64,000 bases of DNA from Bin87 sp965116565 (GTDB lineage: Bacteria; Chloroflexota; Dehalococcoidia; Lucifugimonadales; UBA3495), in the NCBI GenBank assembly GCA_965116565.1, contig OZ220699.1:620001-684000 (forward strand), written 5' to 3'. Below the pieces are notes generated by a model. That model ran no database searches. It saw only the letters and a program-made list of their open reading frames with translations, and had not been told where the DNA came from. The position numbers were made by a program, and so were the translations under genes. Of the stretch, positions 32,196-42,606 are shown one piece after another (the first letter of the stretch is position 1; every line of letters begins with the position of its first letter).

Positions 32196-33617
32196 ATGAA
32201 CCGCCAGACCGACCCACAAAATACCGGAGCGCCGGATCTCGCATCGCCGCCGATCGGCGACGACGTCCGAACCGACCATCATTCCCTGCGACAGCGCATA
32301 CGGGAAGCCCTGGGACATGACCGCGCCGGCGTGGCGGTGGGGCTGCTGAGGAGGATGCTGGCGGCAGACCAGGGCATCCTGCTGCAACGGGTCTCCCGGG
32401 CGGAACGCCGGCTGCTCATCGCGCTGATGCCGCGACGCGAGCTGTCCGACGTCCTGGATGAGGCGCCGACGCAGGCGGCGGCGGCGATCGTTGAGGAACT
32501 GCCGCCGGAGCGCGCCGCCGACCTGCTGGACGACGTTGACAGCCACACTGTCGCCGACATACTCCAGGAACTGCCCGACGAGCGCGCCGCCGCCATCGTG
32601 GAGGAGTTGGAACGTCCCCAGGACGTGGTTCCGCTGCTCCAGTATCCGCCGGATACGGCCGGTGGCATGATGATGACCGACTACCCCCGGGTGCGTCACG
32701 ACGTCACGGCCGGCAACGCCCTGGACGTGCTGCGTCTGTTTGGGGAAGACGCCGAGGGTTTCGGCTGGGTCTGCGTCCTGGACGACCGGCGACGGCTGAT
32801 GGGAGCCGTCAGCATAACCCAACTGGCGCTGGCGACGCCGGCGCGTCTGGTGCGTGAAATTACCGAAGAACATGGGCATCGGCTGGTATCGGTCTCGCTG
32901 GCGACGGACCAGGAAGAGGTCCACCGGATAATGACCCGCTACTCTTTCAGCATCGTGCCGGTGGTTGACGAGGAGCAGCGGGTGCTGGGGGCCATCCGCG
33001 CCGAGGAAGCCATGTACGTTGGCGAGGAGGAAGCCACCGAGGACATGCTGCGCATCGCATCGGCGCCGGGCGAGCGGGTGTTTGGCCCGCTGAGCCTGTC
33101 GGTGCGTCACCGGTTGCCGTGGCTGGTGCTCAACCTGGGGACGGTGCTGGTGGCCGCCGCCGTGGTCAATCTGTTTGAATCGACGATAGCGGCCATCGCC
33201 ATGCTGGCGGTGTTCCTGCCGGTGGTGGCCGGACAGGGCGGCATCGCCGGCACGCAGACGGTGACGCTGGTGGTGCGCGGCATGGCGATTGGAGAGGTGC
33301 CGCCGCCGGCGGGCCTGCGCCTGCTGGGTCGCGAGGTGCTGCTGGGCCTGATGCACGGCATAGCGCTGGCCGCGCTGGCCGGCGCGCTGGGATGGCTGTG
33401 GAAGGGCAGCATGGGCCTGGGCGTTGCGCTGGCCGCCGCGATGGTGGGTAACCTGCTGGTGGCGGCGCTCACCGGAGCGGGGGTGCCGTTGCTGCTGCGG
33501 CGGCTGGGCGTCGACCCGGCGGTATCATCGGCGGTGTTTGTGACCACGTTCACCGACGTGCTGGGGTTCCTCATTTTCCTGGCTGCCGGGGCGTTCTTCG
33601 TGGCGTGGTTGGGTTGA
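32196..33617 (+). CDS. mgtE: MgtE-family magnesium transporter
   Basis: 473 residues. N-terminal superhelical MgtE_N domain with repeated DVLDE..AAAIVEELPPERAA and DILQELPDERAAAIVEEL, two CBS domains (about residues 155-280; TADYPRV region to FSIVPVVDEEQRVLGAI), and five TM helices from about residue 315. The pore-lining segment PVVAGQGGIAGTQTVTLVVR and the TM5 motif DPAVSSAVFVTTFTDVLGF, containing the Mg2+-selecting Asp, are present. Oddity: the usually conserved GGNAGxQ reads GGIAGTQ. GAGG precedes the ATG. It starts 38 nt after uvrC. Confidence 0.9.
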   Translation: MNRQTDPQNTGAPDLASPPIGDDVRTDHHSLRQRIREALGHDRAGVAVGLLRRMLAADQGILLQRVSRAERRLLIALMPRRELSDVLDEAPTQAAAAIVEELPPERAADLLDDVDSHTVADILQELPDERAAAIVEELERPQDVVPLLQYPPDTAGGMMMTDYPRVRHDVTAGNALDVLRLFGEDAEGFGWVCVLDDRRRLMGAVSITQLALATPARLVREITEEHGHRLVSVSLATDQEEVHRIMTRYSFSIVPVVDEEQRVLGAIRAEEAMYVGEEEATEDMLRIASAPGERVFGPLSLSVRHRLPWLVLNLGTVLVAAAVVNLFESTIAAIAMLAVFLPVVAGQGGIAGTQTVTLVVRGMAIGEVPPPAGLRLLGREVLLGLMHGIALAALAGALGWLWKGSMGLGVALAAAMVGNLLVAALTGAGVPLLLRRLGVDPAVSSAVFVTTFTDVLGFLIFLAAGAFFVAWLG

Positions 33618-33825
33618 TCTGACTCGTTCTTGAATGTGGTTGAAACGTAGTGTCTCATCACGTTGGGCGCACTTTTGACTCAGGGAGCGATGTACGATAT
33701 CGATGCGGACTATTGATTGCGCAACAAGCAGGGCATGTTCAATTTACGATTGCATTTGGTGTATGGTAAATAGCTCCAATGCGCTATGACGTCATCATGC
33801 TAAATGCCATATATGGAGAAATGAT

Positions 33826-33999
33826 ATGACGACTGTGGACGCGACGATGGCGCAGACCATTGGGGCCCTGGTGGAAGGACAGCGTCAAATTGAATCCCGC
33901 CTGGATCGACTGGAGAGCAAAGTCGATCGGCTGATCTGGGTGGGCATGGGATTGCTGGGTGCGATAATCGCATCCATCGTGGTGACGGCCATTCGCTGA
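33826..33999 (+). CDS. Small coiled-coil single-TM protein
   Basis: 57 residues: TMAQTIGALVEGQRQIESRL then DRLESKVDRLIW form a short coiled coil, followed by a TM helix (VGMGLLGAIIASIVVTAI) and a final Arg. GGAGAA stands 7 nt before the ATG, the upstream 200 bp are AT-rich, and a terminator follows, so this is a self-contained gene. The layout resembles haemolysin-XhlA-like or DUF1640-type small proteins, but identity is not established. Confidence 0.65.
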   Translation: MTTVDATMAQTIGALVEGQRQIESRLDRLESKVDRLIWVGMGLLGAIIASIVVTAIR

Positions 34000-34028
34000 C
34001 CCGTTCCGGGGTTGTCGGCTTCCTTCAC

Positions 34029-34050
34029 GCGGGCTTTCCCGCCGTTTTTT
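34029..34050 (+). terminator. Rho-independent terminator
   Basis: Stem gcggg/cccgc (34029-34033, 34038-34042) with a CTTT loop, followed after CG by six T residues. It closes the small gene at 33826-33999. Confidence 0.7.
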
Positions 34051-34269
34051 CTGTCCGAATTTGGCTGGAGAAGACCCGTTCGGAAAGTCTGCCGGGCGGG
34101 TTTGCAGACGCCGTCACAATGCCGCGAAATCCACAAACGCGTCATTCGTTCGCCTTGCCACAAACCCCGACGGTACATTACCATTGTGCTATTGTCGCGC
34201 GCCGCGGCCGCGGATCAGGTCGAATAAAACCGGGGTGGTCGCAGCCTTATAGTGAATGGGTGGCAGGGA

Positions 34270-35034
34270 ATGATCAAGCTCAACATCACATTGCCGTCAG
34301 GCGCTCAGGTATCCATTGAGGCCGACGATAAAGAGCTGGTGCGCGAGGTCCTATATTCGGCGATGCCGCACCTGAACGGAGTGGCGCACCCATCGAACGG
34401 AAACGTGAACGAGGACGTTAAAGTCGATGCGCCCGCCGCTGCTCCTCATCAGAATGGGTCCCTGACGAATGGGCATGCCATAGCTCCGGTGCAGTCCCCA
34501 GTGCCCATGGGCAACGGAGGGGATCCTTCGCGCGAACCCACCAACGGAGCCAGCAACGGCAACTATGCGCCCGCGCCGACCGCCACCGTGGCGTCCGTCG
34601 TTGATCGCCAGCCCGCGGCCCCCGAGCCGACGCGCACCGCGCCCATACCGGCCGCGCCGGCGTTCACGCCATCCACGCCCGACGAGCACGAATACATCGC
34701 ATTCTGCCAGCGCGTGAACCCGCTGGGCGATATGCGGCGCGTGGTGGTGGCCGCCGAGGCCGCCCACCGTCACCTGACAGTGCAAAGCGTTGACCCTGAT
34801 GAATTGGAGCGGCTGTTCACACTGGCCGGCTGGCCCATCCCGCACAGTTTCGTCCAGACCCTGCGCAACGCCGCCCGCACCAAATTCCGGTGGCTGGAGC
34901 GGATCCCGGGCAAGCCCGGGCATTACCGGGTTACCGATACGGGCCGCAAGATTGTGCTGGGCGAAAACAGTCCCGCCCGCAGGAGCACGCAGGTCGAGGC
35001 CGAGCCGGAAGCCGAAGACCAGCCGCAGGATTAG
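34270..35034 (+). CDS. Hypothetical protein with C-terminal winged-helix-like domain
   Basis: 254 residues. N terminus KLNITLPSGAQVSIEADDKE and LVREVLYSAM looks like a small beta-rich domain. An Ala/Pro/Asn-rich linker (about 40-145) follows. The C-terminal part (DEHEYIAFCQRVNPLGDMRR; FVQTLRNAARTKFRWLERIP; HYRVTDTGRKIVL) has the helix-turn-wing look of a winged-helix fold. The last 20 residues are acidic. The ATG at 34270 is chosen over an in-frame GTG because AGGGA lies just before it. No family recognised. Confidence 0.65.
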   Translation: MIKLNITLPSGAQVSIEADDKELVREVLYSAMPHLNGVAHPSNGNVNEDVKVDAPAAAPHQNGSLTNGHAIAPVQSPVPMGNGGDPSREPTNGASNGNYAPAPTATVASVVDRQPAAPEPTRTAPIPAAPAFTPSTPDEHEYIAFCQRVNPLGDMRRVVVAAEAAHRHLTVQSVDPDELERLFTLAGWPIPHSFVQTLRNAARTKFRWLERIPGKPGHYRVTDTGRKIVLGENSPARRSTQVEAEPEAEDQPQD

Positions 35035-35200
35035 CTGCAATCCGATTCTCGATCCCGATCCGGCCGGGGCGGGAACCGTTTCCCTGCTACCCCTTTCTCT
35101 CCAGCCCGCTCTCTCGCCTGCCGCGGAGAGTCGCCTGGCCTTCCCCTCCGACGTCAGCAGTCCTCGGGGCTCTCGCGGGATTCAGCCTCCGGGCCTCTGC

Positions 35201-35206
35201 TAGAAT
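35201..35206 (+). promoter_or_regulatory. Extended -10 box before HIBADH-like gene
   Basis: TGCTAGAAT (extended -10, TAGAAT at 35201-35206) lies 63 nt upstream of the ATG; no -35 element is needed for such promoters. Confidence 0.35.
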
Positions 35207-35268
35207 GACCCCGGCCGGCCCTCAAGTGGGACCCGGCGCATCAGGATTCTGACAGGAGATATTCAACC

Positions 35269-36204
35269 ATGGCAAAAGTAGGATTTATCGGCCTGGGCAC
35301 CATGGGCGCCAGCATGGCCTACAACTGCCTCAGTGGGGGCAATGAGATGGTCGTGCACGACATCCGCCGGGAGGCCGCCACACAGCACCTGGAGGCCGGC
35401 GCCACGTGGGCCGACACGCCCCGGGAGGTTGCCGAGTCCAGCGACATCGTGTTCACGTCGCTGCCGGGGCCCGTGGAGGTGGAGGCAGTTTCGCTGGGCG
35501 AGGACGGCATCATGTCCGGCATGGCGGCCGGCAAGACCTATTTCGACCTGAGCACCAGTTCGCCGACGCTGATCCGGCAGATCCACGACCGGGTCGCCCC
35601 GCAGGGCATCAACGTGCTGGACGCCCCGGTGAGCGGCGGGCCGGCCGGCGCTGCCAGCGGTCGCCTGGCCATCTGGGTCGGCGGCGACAAGGCCGTGTTC
35701 GACGAGCACAAGGCCGTCCTGGACTCCATCGGCGACGCGGCCTACTACGTGGGGCCCATCGGCAGCGGCTCGGTGGCCAAGCTGGTGCACAACTGCGCCG
35801 GCTATATCGTGCAGACCGCGCTGGCCGAGGTGTTCACCATGGGCATCAAGGCCGGAGTGGATCCGCTGGCGCTGTGGCTGGCCGTCCGCAAGGGCGCGGG
35901 CGGACGCCGGGGGATGTTCGAGGGGTTGGCCCAGCACTTCCTGATCGATGATTACGACCCGCCGGACTTCGCGCTGCGCCTGGCCCGCAAGGACGTTGAC
36001 CTGGCGGTGGCGGTGGGCCGGGAGTTCGATGTGCCCATGAAGCTGGCCAACACCACGCTGGCCGAGATGACCGAGGCCCTCAACCGCGGTTGGGCCGGCC
36101 GCGACTCGCGCGTTGCCATGCTGCTCCAGTCGGAACGGGCCGGCATCGACGTGCACGTCGATCCCGCCGACCTGCAGCGCGCGCTGGAGGAGCAGGGCGG
36201 GTAG
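35269..36204 (+). CDS. HIBADH/6PGDH-type NAD(P)-dependent reductase
   Basis: 311 residues of the beta-hydroxyacid dehydrogenase family: VGFIGLGTMGASMAYNCL cofactor loop, VLDAPVSGGPAGAASGRLAI, GSGSVAKLVHNCAGYIVQTA with the catalytic Lys, and FALRLARKDVDLAVAV. The acidic residue after strand 2 (VVHDIRRE) suggests NAD. AGGAG stands 12 nt before the ATG. Substrate unknown; a different subgroup from the GarR-like gene at 19577-20473. Confidence 0.85.
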   Translation: MAKVGFIGLGTMGASMAYNCLSGGNEMVVHDIRREAATQHLEAGATWADTPREVAESSDIVFTSLPGPVEVEAVSLGEDGIMSGMAAGKTYFDLSTSSPTLIRQIHDRVAPQGINVLDAPVSGGPAGAASGRLAIWVGGDKAVFDEHKAVLDSIGDAAYYVGPIGSGSVAKLVHNCAGYIVQTALAEVFTMGIKAGVDPLALWLAVRKGAGGRRGMFEGLAQHFLIDDYDPPDFALRLARKDVDLAVAVGREFDVPMKLANTTLAEMTEALNRGWAGRDSRVAMLLQSERAGIDVHVDPADLQRALEEQGG

Positions 36205-36236
36205 GGCGCATCGCCGTCCTGCTCTGAGGACACGCC

Positions 36237-37256
36237 ATGGTCGTGCGAGCAACCGGCATAAACCCGGCGATGCTGCGTTGGGCGCGGGAACGGGCGGGCT
36301 ACTCCGTTGAGGAAGTGGCCCGCCGGATGAGGGTTCCTGACGAACGGGTGGAAAACTGGGAAGCGGGGCAAATCTGCTCAACATGGAAACAAGCCGAGAG
36401 CTTGGCCCAAAGGTTATATCGCCGGAGCACCACGCTGTTTTTCTTAAACGATCCTCCCGAAGAGCCAACGGTTTATGGCGAATTCCCACAGCTTCCGGCC
36501 AGCGTACTGGGTGACCTGCATCCCGATACTCTGTACGCAGTTCGCCAAGCTAGGGCCCGGCAGCGCCATCTACGAGTGTTGGCGCCAAGGGAAGATGCCT
36601 CGATCAATCAGGCAATGCTCGGCCTACGGAGCAAGGCGGACTCGGCTGATCCCTAAGCATTAGCACGACCGTCTCAAGAATTCCTCGAACAAGAACTAGG
36701 CCCAGAAGCCGATCACAAAAACTGATGTCGTGTCCATGCCCTGTTGGCGAGACTGGGTTCAGGATGCCGGTGTTTGGGTCTTTCTGCGCAGTTTCAAGCA
36801 GGAAGACGTAGCTGGTTTTTGCCTATGGGAGTACCGATTTCCAATTATCTACCTGAACCACGCAATGTCAGGCCCGCGTTTGTCAGCCACTATGCTGAGG
36901 CAATTCGCGCACTTGATTTTCGATTTCAATCACATCGAAAACGTAGACGAAAACTATTATCTGCATCTGCTATCGGGCGACGCGTTGGCAGTTGAAAAGG
37001 CGTGTAGCGAATCCGCCGGACAGATTGTCTCTTCTTCCAATCAGCACGAAAATCTGCGTCTCGCAACGGCTCCGCGTAACAGTGGTCCAAATTATTATGC
37101 GGCCGCAGCGAATTGATTGGGGAAAAATACTTGCAGGCCGCGTTTTTGGCGTTCGACGACGAGCGCATCGACGAGGTCAAGTTGTCAGCGGTGTTGGGCG
37201 TGAATACCGAGCAGATCTACAACCTAGAATCGTTCGCGTGGTCGGGTGAAATAAGA
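36237..37256 (+). pseudogene. XRE/ImmA-IrrE antitoxin, multiply disrupted
   Basis: The first piece (36237-36656) encodes an XRE helix-turn-helix (PAMLRWARERAGYSVEEVAR, VENWEAGQICSTWKQAESLA, TTLFFLNDPPEEP), the typical start of HTH-ImmA/IrrE proteins, and stops at TAA 36654. The metallopeptidase part resumes in another frame near 36717 (WVQDAGVWVFLRSFKQEDVA, LRQFAHLIFDFNH) where the family HExxH reads RQFAH, and the end (GEKYLQAAFLAFDDERIDEV, LGVNTEQIYNLESF) is back in the first frame from 37113. At least two frameshifts, a stop, catalytic-residue loss and a deletion show decay. Confidence 0.75.
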
Positions 37257-37257
37257 A

Positions 37258-37761
37258 ATGACCTTGTACGTCTTGGATACCAACACGTTAAGTACGATAT
37301 TTCGTTTTTATTATCAGACCGTGCTCGTGTCATTCTGGACGATGTTCGACGATTTGGTTGCGAATGGGGACGTAATATCCGTTCGACAGGTACGTCCAGA
37401 ACTCAAAAGATGGGGAAGTTCGGAGCACTGGTTGCGCCATTTGTTGGCACCGAATCCAACATTTTTCTCTGACAATACGCCCGACTAATTGAGTTCCGTG
37501 GGCGAGTTTGTAAATTCGCCACGACTGTCAGAGGCTGCTGCCGGCTGGGTGCGAAATGTCGATCCCGATGAACCTACCGGCGTCGACCCATATCTGATTG
37601 CCAAAGCAATGTTGTCAACCGCGCCGGCAACGGTGGTGACGCAAGAAAGCCCTGCTCGCAATTCGACCACTCGTATCCCCTACATCTGTGGGCAGTTGGG
37701 TGTTCCTTGCATCGATTCAGAGCAGATGACGGCCCAACTCCCACTGGGGTGGCGGTTTTAG
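37258..37761 (+). pseudogene. DUF4411 PIN-like toxin with in-frame stop
   Basis: Begins TLYVLDTNTLSTIFRFYYQT and ISVRQVRPELKRWG, the start of DUF4411 (PIN-fold) toxins. TAA at 37486-37488 interrupts, and the same frame continues with VGEFVNSPRLSEAAAGWVRN, VDPYLIAKAMLSTAPATVVT and IPYICGQLGVPCIDSEQM, the family's C-terminal half. One nonsense codon therefore splits an otherwise collinear 167-residue toxin. Its partner just upstream is the broken XRE-ImmA gene; the start overlaps that frame, as in intact pairs. Confidence 0.75.
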
Positions 37762-37764
37762 TCA

Positions 37765-39240
37765 TTAATCCGCCGCCTCGGCCGGTTCCCAGCGGAGGAC
37801 CGGCCGGCGGGCGGCCGTGGCCTCGTCGAGGCGGGAGACGGGCGTGCTGTGGGGGGCGTGCTGCACCATTTCCGGTTCGGACGTCGCCTCGGCGTCGATG
37901 GCGCGGAGGGCGTCGATGAAGGCGTCGAGGGTCTCCTTGGTTTCCGACTCTGTGGGCTCGATCATCAACGCTTCGTGGACGATGAGCGGGAAGTACATGG
38001 TGGGCGCGTGGAACCCGTAGTCCAGCAGCCGCTTGGCGACCTCCAGGCCGCTGACACCGCGCTCCCGCTGCAGGTCGGCGGAGAACACCACCTCGTGCAT
38101 GCAGGTGCGGTCGTAGGGCAGCGCGTAGATGTCCTTGAGCGCGTGCATGATGTAGTTGGCGTTCAGCACGGCGTTGCCGCTGATGGATAGCAGGCCAGCC
38201 GCGCCCAGCGTGCGAATGTAGGTGTAGGCCCGCACCAGGACGCCGAAGTTGCCGTGGAACCCGCTGATCTTGCCGATGCTCTGCGCCGGCTCGGACAGGG
38301 AGTATTCGCCGGCGTCGTTCTTTTCGACCACCGGAGCAGCGAGGTACGGCGCGAGGATCTCACCGCAGCACACCGGGCCGGCGCCCGGCCCGCCGCCGCC
38401 GTGGGGCGTGCTGAAGGTCTTGTGCAGGTTCAGGTGGCATACGTCGAAGCCCAGATCGCCCAGCTTGGCCCGGCCCAGCAGCGCGTTCATGTTGGCGCCG
38501 TCGCCGTACACCAGGCCGCCGCACTCATGCACCACCTGGCACACCTCAAGGATGTGGCTGTCGAAGAGGCCCAGGGTGCTGGGGAGGGTGATCATCACGC
38601 CGGCCAGGTCGTCGCCGGCGATCTCGCGCAGGGCGGCCAGGTCGGTGTTGCCATCGGCGTCGGAGGGGATGGTAACCACGTCGAACCCGGCCATTGCCGC
38701 CGAGGCGGGGTTGGTGCCGTGGGCGCTGTCGGGTATGCCCATCTTGGTGCGACCGGAATCGCCACGCGCCAGATGGTAGGCGCGCATCATCAGGACGCCG
38801 CCAAGCTCGCCGTGGGCGCCGGCCAAGGTGGCCAGGCTGGTTGCGGACATGCCGGTCACCTCGGTGAGGAACTCCTGAAGCCGGTACAACAAATCCAGCG
38901 CGCCCTGCGACTGCTCGGCGGGCTGCTGCGGGTGGATGCCAGCGAACCCGGGCAGAAATGCCACCTCATCGTTGATCTTGGGGTTGTACTTCATGGTGCA
39001 CGACCCCAGTGGGTAGAAGTGGGTGTCGATGCTGAAGTTGAGCTGGCTCAACGCGGTGAAATACTGGACCACCTCGGGTTCCGACACCTCGGGCAGCGGC
39101 AACGAATCGCGGAGCATTGAAGCATCCGGCATGGGAGCCGCCGGCACGTCCAGCTCCGGCGTGATCACGCCCACGCGGCCCGTTACGCTGCGGTCCATGA
39201 GCATCCTGGTCGTGTCGCGGTTTCCGCCTTTGTTCAGCAT
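37765..39240 (-). CDS. gcvPB: Glycine dehydrogenase (decarboxylating) subunit 2
   Basis: 491 residues, C-terminal half of the glycine-cleavage P protein. FYPLGSCTMKYNPKINDEVA, AGAHGELGGVLMMRAYH, DSAHGTNPASAAMAGF and the PLP-lysine region HLNLHKTFSTPHGGGGPGAG are all present. With GcvPA it decarboxylates glycine and loads the aminomethyl group onto GcvH. It lies 44 nt after gcvPA, same strand. gcvT and gcvH are not in the window. GGAG lies about 11 nt before the ATG. Confidence 0.95.
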   Translation of the reverse strand: MLNKGGNRDTTRMLMDRSVTGRVGVITPELDVPAAPMPDASMLRDSLPLPEVSEPEVVQYFTALSQLNFSIDTHFYPLGSCTMKYNPKINDEVAFLPGFAGIHPQQPAEQSQGALDLLYRLQEFLTEVTGMSATSLATLAGAHGELGGVLMMRAYHLARGDSGRTKMGIPDSAHGTNPASAAMAGFDVVTIPSDADGNTDLAALREIAGDDLAGVMITLPSTLGLFDSHILEVCQVVHECGGLVYGDGANMNALLGRAKLGDLGFDVCHLNLHKTFSTPHGGGGPGAGPVCCGEILAPYLAAPVVEKNDAGEYSLSEPAQSIGKISGFHGNFGVLVRAYTYIRTLGAAGLLSISGNAVLNANYIMHALKDIYALPYDRTCMHEVVFSADLQRERGVSGLEVAKRLLDYGFHAPTMYFPLIVHEALMIEPTESETKETLDAFIDALRAIDAEATSEPEMVQHAPHSTPVSRLDEATAARRPVLRWEPAEAAD

Positions 39241-39284
39241 ATTCAGTTTGTCTCCAGTGGGAAGCTATGGGATGCGGGCGTTGG

Positions 39285-40610
<1,326 letters not shown>

Positions 40611-40662
40611 TCGGGGTTACTCCGTTTGGCGATGGCAGTGAGGATTTGTCGTCAGCGAGCGG

Positions 40663-41019
40663 TCAGGCGGCGTTGTCCAGGATGCGCTGCATCTTGTCGG
40701 CAAACAGGACTACTATCATGCTCCGGTCGGCAATTTCGGCTCTGTCCATTTCGCCGTCGTAGAAATTGATGTGCAGGTCGCTAATGCGTCCGAATTCAGG
40801 TAGCAAGTTTACGTCGTCTACTATGGTCGTGCCGATCAGCCGGACCGCTCGAAACATGTCTCGATGAGTGCTATTCGGTAAATTGTGAATCTTGGCGACC
40901 GCTTTCACCATCTGCTGCGCCACGCCCCACAAGACCTCCGATCGCAGCTGGTGGTTGCCGGAAATCAAGGGGTGGTTGGCGAAATCCCGAAGGCGGACAG
41001 CCTGCTCTCGCGCATCCAC
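40663..41019 (-). CDS. HEPN/PaREP1-like small protein (pair 1, second gene)
   Basis: 118 residues, mostly helical. The segment LISGNHQLRSEVLWGVAQQM followed by VKAVAKIHNLP matches the motif shared by five small proteins in this window (helix, then an alcoholic/acidic residue, LWG/MWGA, and a basic patch). Resembles PaREP1/HEPN-like families, which include RNase toxins and nucleotide-binding partners, but lacks an obvious RxxxxH. It starts 5 nt after the stop of its paralogue at 41025-41381. Confidence 0.5.
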   Translation of the reverse strand: MDAREQAVRLRDFANHPLISGNHQLRSEVLWGVAQQMVKAVAKIHNLPNSTHRDMFRAVRLIGTTIVDDVNLLPEFGRISDLHINFYDGEMDRAEIADRSMIVVLFADKMQRILDNAA

Positions 41020-41024
41020 AAATG

Positions 41025-41381
41025 CTATCCCATCTCGGCCAGTTCGTCGATGTGGCGGCGAACTTCAGGCCCAAAAATCTCCACCTCGTAGTCCTCCCTG
41101 GCGCCCCGTTTTACCGCATTGCGGAATCGTTCGGCGGTAGAGAAGCTGAGCAGCTGGGAATAGTAATCGCGTTGCGGCGTAGCCAACTCCTGAAGCAACT
41201 GCAGTATGTCATCATCATCACGGCATGGCGATAATCCCCGCTGGTGGGCGATGCAGTCCATCATCAAGGCGAAAGCGTCCCACAACTTCTGCGCGCCGAG
41301 CATTTCGTCGCCGGCTGCGAAAGCGTCGTCAGCCTGTTTCAGCGAATCGTAGGCGGGCTTGGCCTGGTCGCGGGTCAGCAT
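41025..41381 (-). CDS. HEPN/PaREP1-like small protein (pair 1, first gene)
   Basis: 118 residues: YDSLKQADDAFAAGDEMLGA then QKLWDAFALMMDCIAHQRGL carries the same helix-motif as the neighbour, followed by a longer acidic/basic tail (DYYSQLLSFSTAERFRNAVK; YEVEIFGPEVRRHIDELAEM). ATG 41381 is the first in frame where homology starts; upstream reading overlaps the DAO gene. Forms a tandem pair with 40663-41019; both may derive from a duplication. Confidence 0.5.
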   Translation of the reverse strand: MLTRDQAKPAYDSLKQADDAFAAGDEMLGAQKLWDAFALMMDCIAHQRGLSPCRDDDDILQLLQELATPQRDYYSQLLSFSTAERFRNAVKRGAREDYEVEIFGPEVRRHIDELAEMG

Positions 41382-41409
41382 GCCGGGTTTTACCGATCTG
41401 AGCGCGACG

Positions 41410-42606
41410 TCAGGCGAGGACGCGGTAGCGGTAGCTGGACTCGAGCAGGTCGTTCTCGGCGAAACGGGCCAATCGCAGGGGGGCGAGGTCGACGTCGCGG
41501 GCGCGGCCTTCCACCACAAGCTCGGCGACGGACTTGCCCACGGCCGGGGATAGCTTGAAACCATGACCGCTGAAACCCACGGCGCAGAACAATCCATCCA
41601 CGTTCGGCACCGCGTCCAGGATGGGATGCCAGTCGGGCGTGGTGGTGAACAGGCCGGACCAGCCGCCCCGGTAGTAGGCGTCGGCCATGCCGGGTACGCG
41701 GCGGCCAAGTTTGGCCCTGGCGACTGATGCCTCTGACAGATCTAGTCCCTGCGGATACGCGTCAGGATCGGATTGTTCGTCGTCGTCGCCGAAACCCATG
41801 GTGGTGAAGTTGGATCCATCGGGCCGGAAGGAAAAAGACTGGCTGATGTCGCCGACCGTCGGATGATAAGGGACCGCCTCCGAGGGGCGGGCTACCGTGG
41901 CAACCTGGTGTCGCACCGGAATGAGGGGCACGTCCACGCCAATACCCGCGAGGACCTGCCTGGACCAAGGGCCGGCGGCGACGATCACGGTGCCGGTGGC
42001 GACGCGCTCGCCGTTGGCGGTGACCACGGCCTGCGCCCGTCCGCCGTCGGTTTCAATGCTCGCGGCGGAGTTGCGCGTTACGATTCGCGCGCCCGCTTCC
42101 TGGGCGCGAGCGGCATAGGACACCGTGACCTGGTAGGGGTCGGCGTAGCCCGATTCGGGCTCCCACGCGGCCCGTTCGTCGTCATACAGGACCACCGGGG
42201 GCGCGAGCCGGGCCAAGTCATCACGGGATACCACCGAGGTGGGTACCCCAAGCTCCTGCTGCATGGCCACGTTGCGTTGCAGGCCCCCCTGGTCGGACTC
42301 TTTGACCACCACGAGGTATCCGGTGTTCACGAAGCCGGACGTCCCGCCCACCCTGGCGTCAAAATCGGCGAAGACCTGCAGGCTCTGCCAAGCCAGTTGG
42401 GTGGTTATCCGGTTGGAATAGTGCATCCGGCAGATGGCCTGGGAACGGCCGGTGCTGCCGGAACCGAGGACGTCGCGCTCTAGCAGGACAGTGTTGGTTA
42501 CGCCCAGCCGCGCCAGGTGGTACTGGATGGCACAGCCGATGACGCCGCCGCCTACGATGACGGCGTCGGCCGTAGGAGGGACGGACGTCCCGGGGTTACT
42601 CGCCAT
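41410..42606 (-). CDS. FAD-dependent oxidoreductase, DAO family
   Basis: 398 residues. FAD motif AVIVGGGVIGCAIQYHLARL, then GSGSTGRSQAICRMHYS, TVIVAAGPWSRQVLAGIGVD and C-terminal AVGFSGHGFKLSPAVGKSVA, closely parallel to the paralogue at 6494-7681. It probably oxidises an N-methyl or amino compound. The ATG at 42606 overlaps the end of the upstream PNPOx-like gene by 11 bases (reinitiation); an alternative ATG at 42636 has no ribosome site either. The two form an operon. Confidence 0.86.
   Translation of the reverse strand: MASNPGTSVPPTADAVIVGGGVIGCAIQYHLARLGVTNTVLLERDVLGSGSTGRSQAICRMHYSNRITTQLAWQSLQVFADFDARVGGTSGFVNTGYLVVVKESDQGGLQRNVAMQQELGVPTSVVSRDDLARLAPPVVLYDDERAAWEPESGYADPYQVTVSYAARAQEAGARIVTRNSAASIETDGGRAQAVVTANGERVATGTVIVAAGPWSRQVLAGIGVDVPLIPVRHQVATVARPSEAVPYHPTVGDISQSFSFRPDGSNFTTMGFGDDDEQSDPDAYPQGLDLSEASVARAKLGRRVPGMADAYYRGGWSGLFTTTPDWHPILDAVPNVDGLFCAVGFSGHGFKLSPAVGKSVAELVVEGRARDVDLAPLRLARFAENDLLESSYRYRVLA

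Noticed and set aside
35263..36489. Minus-strand 408-codon open frame under the HIBADH-like gene
   Set aside because: Shadow of a well-supported plus-strand gene.
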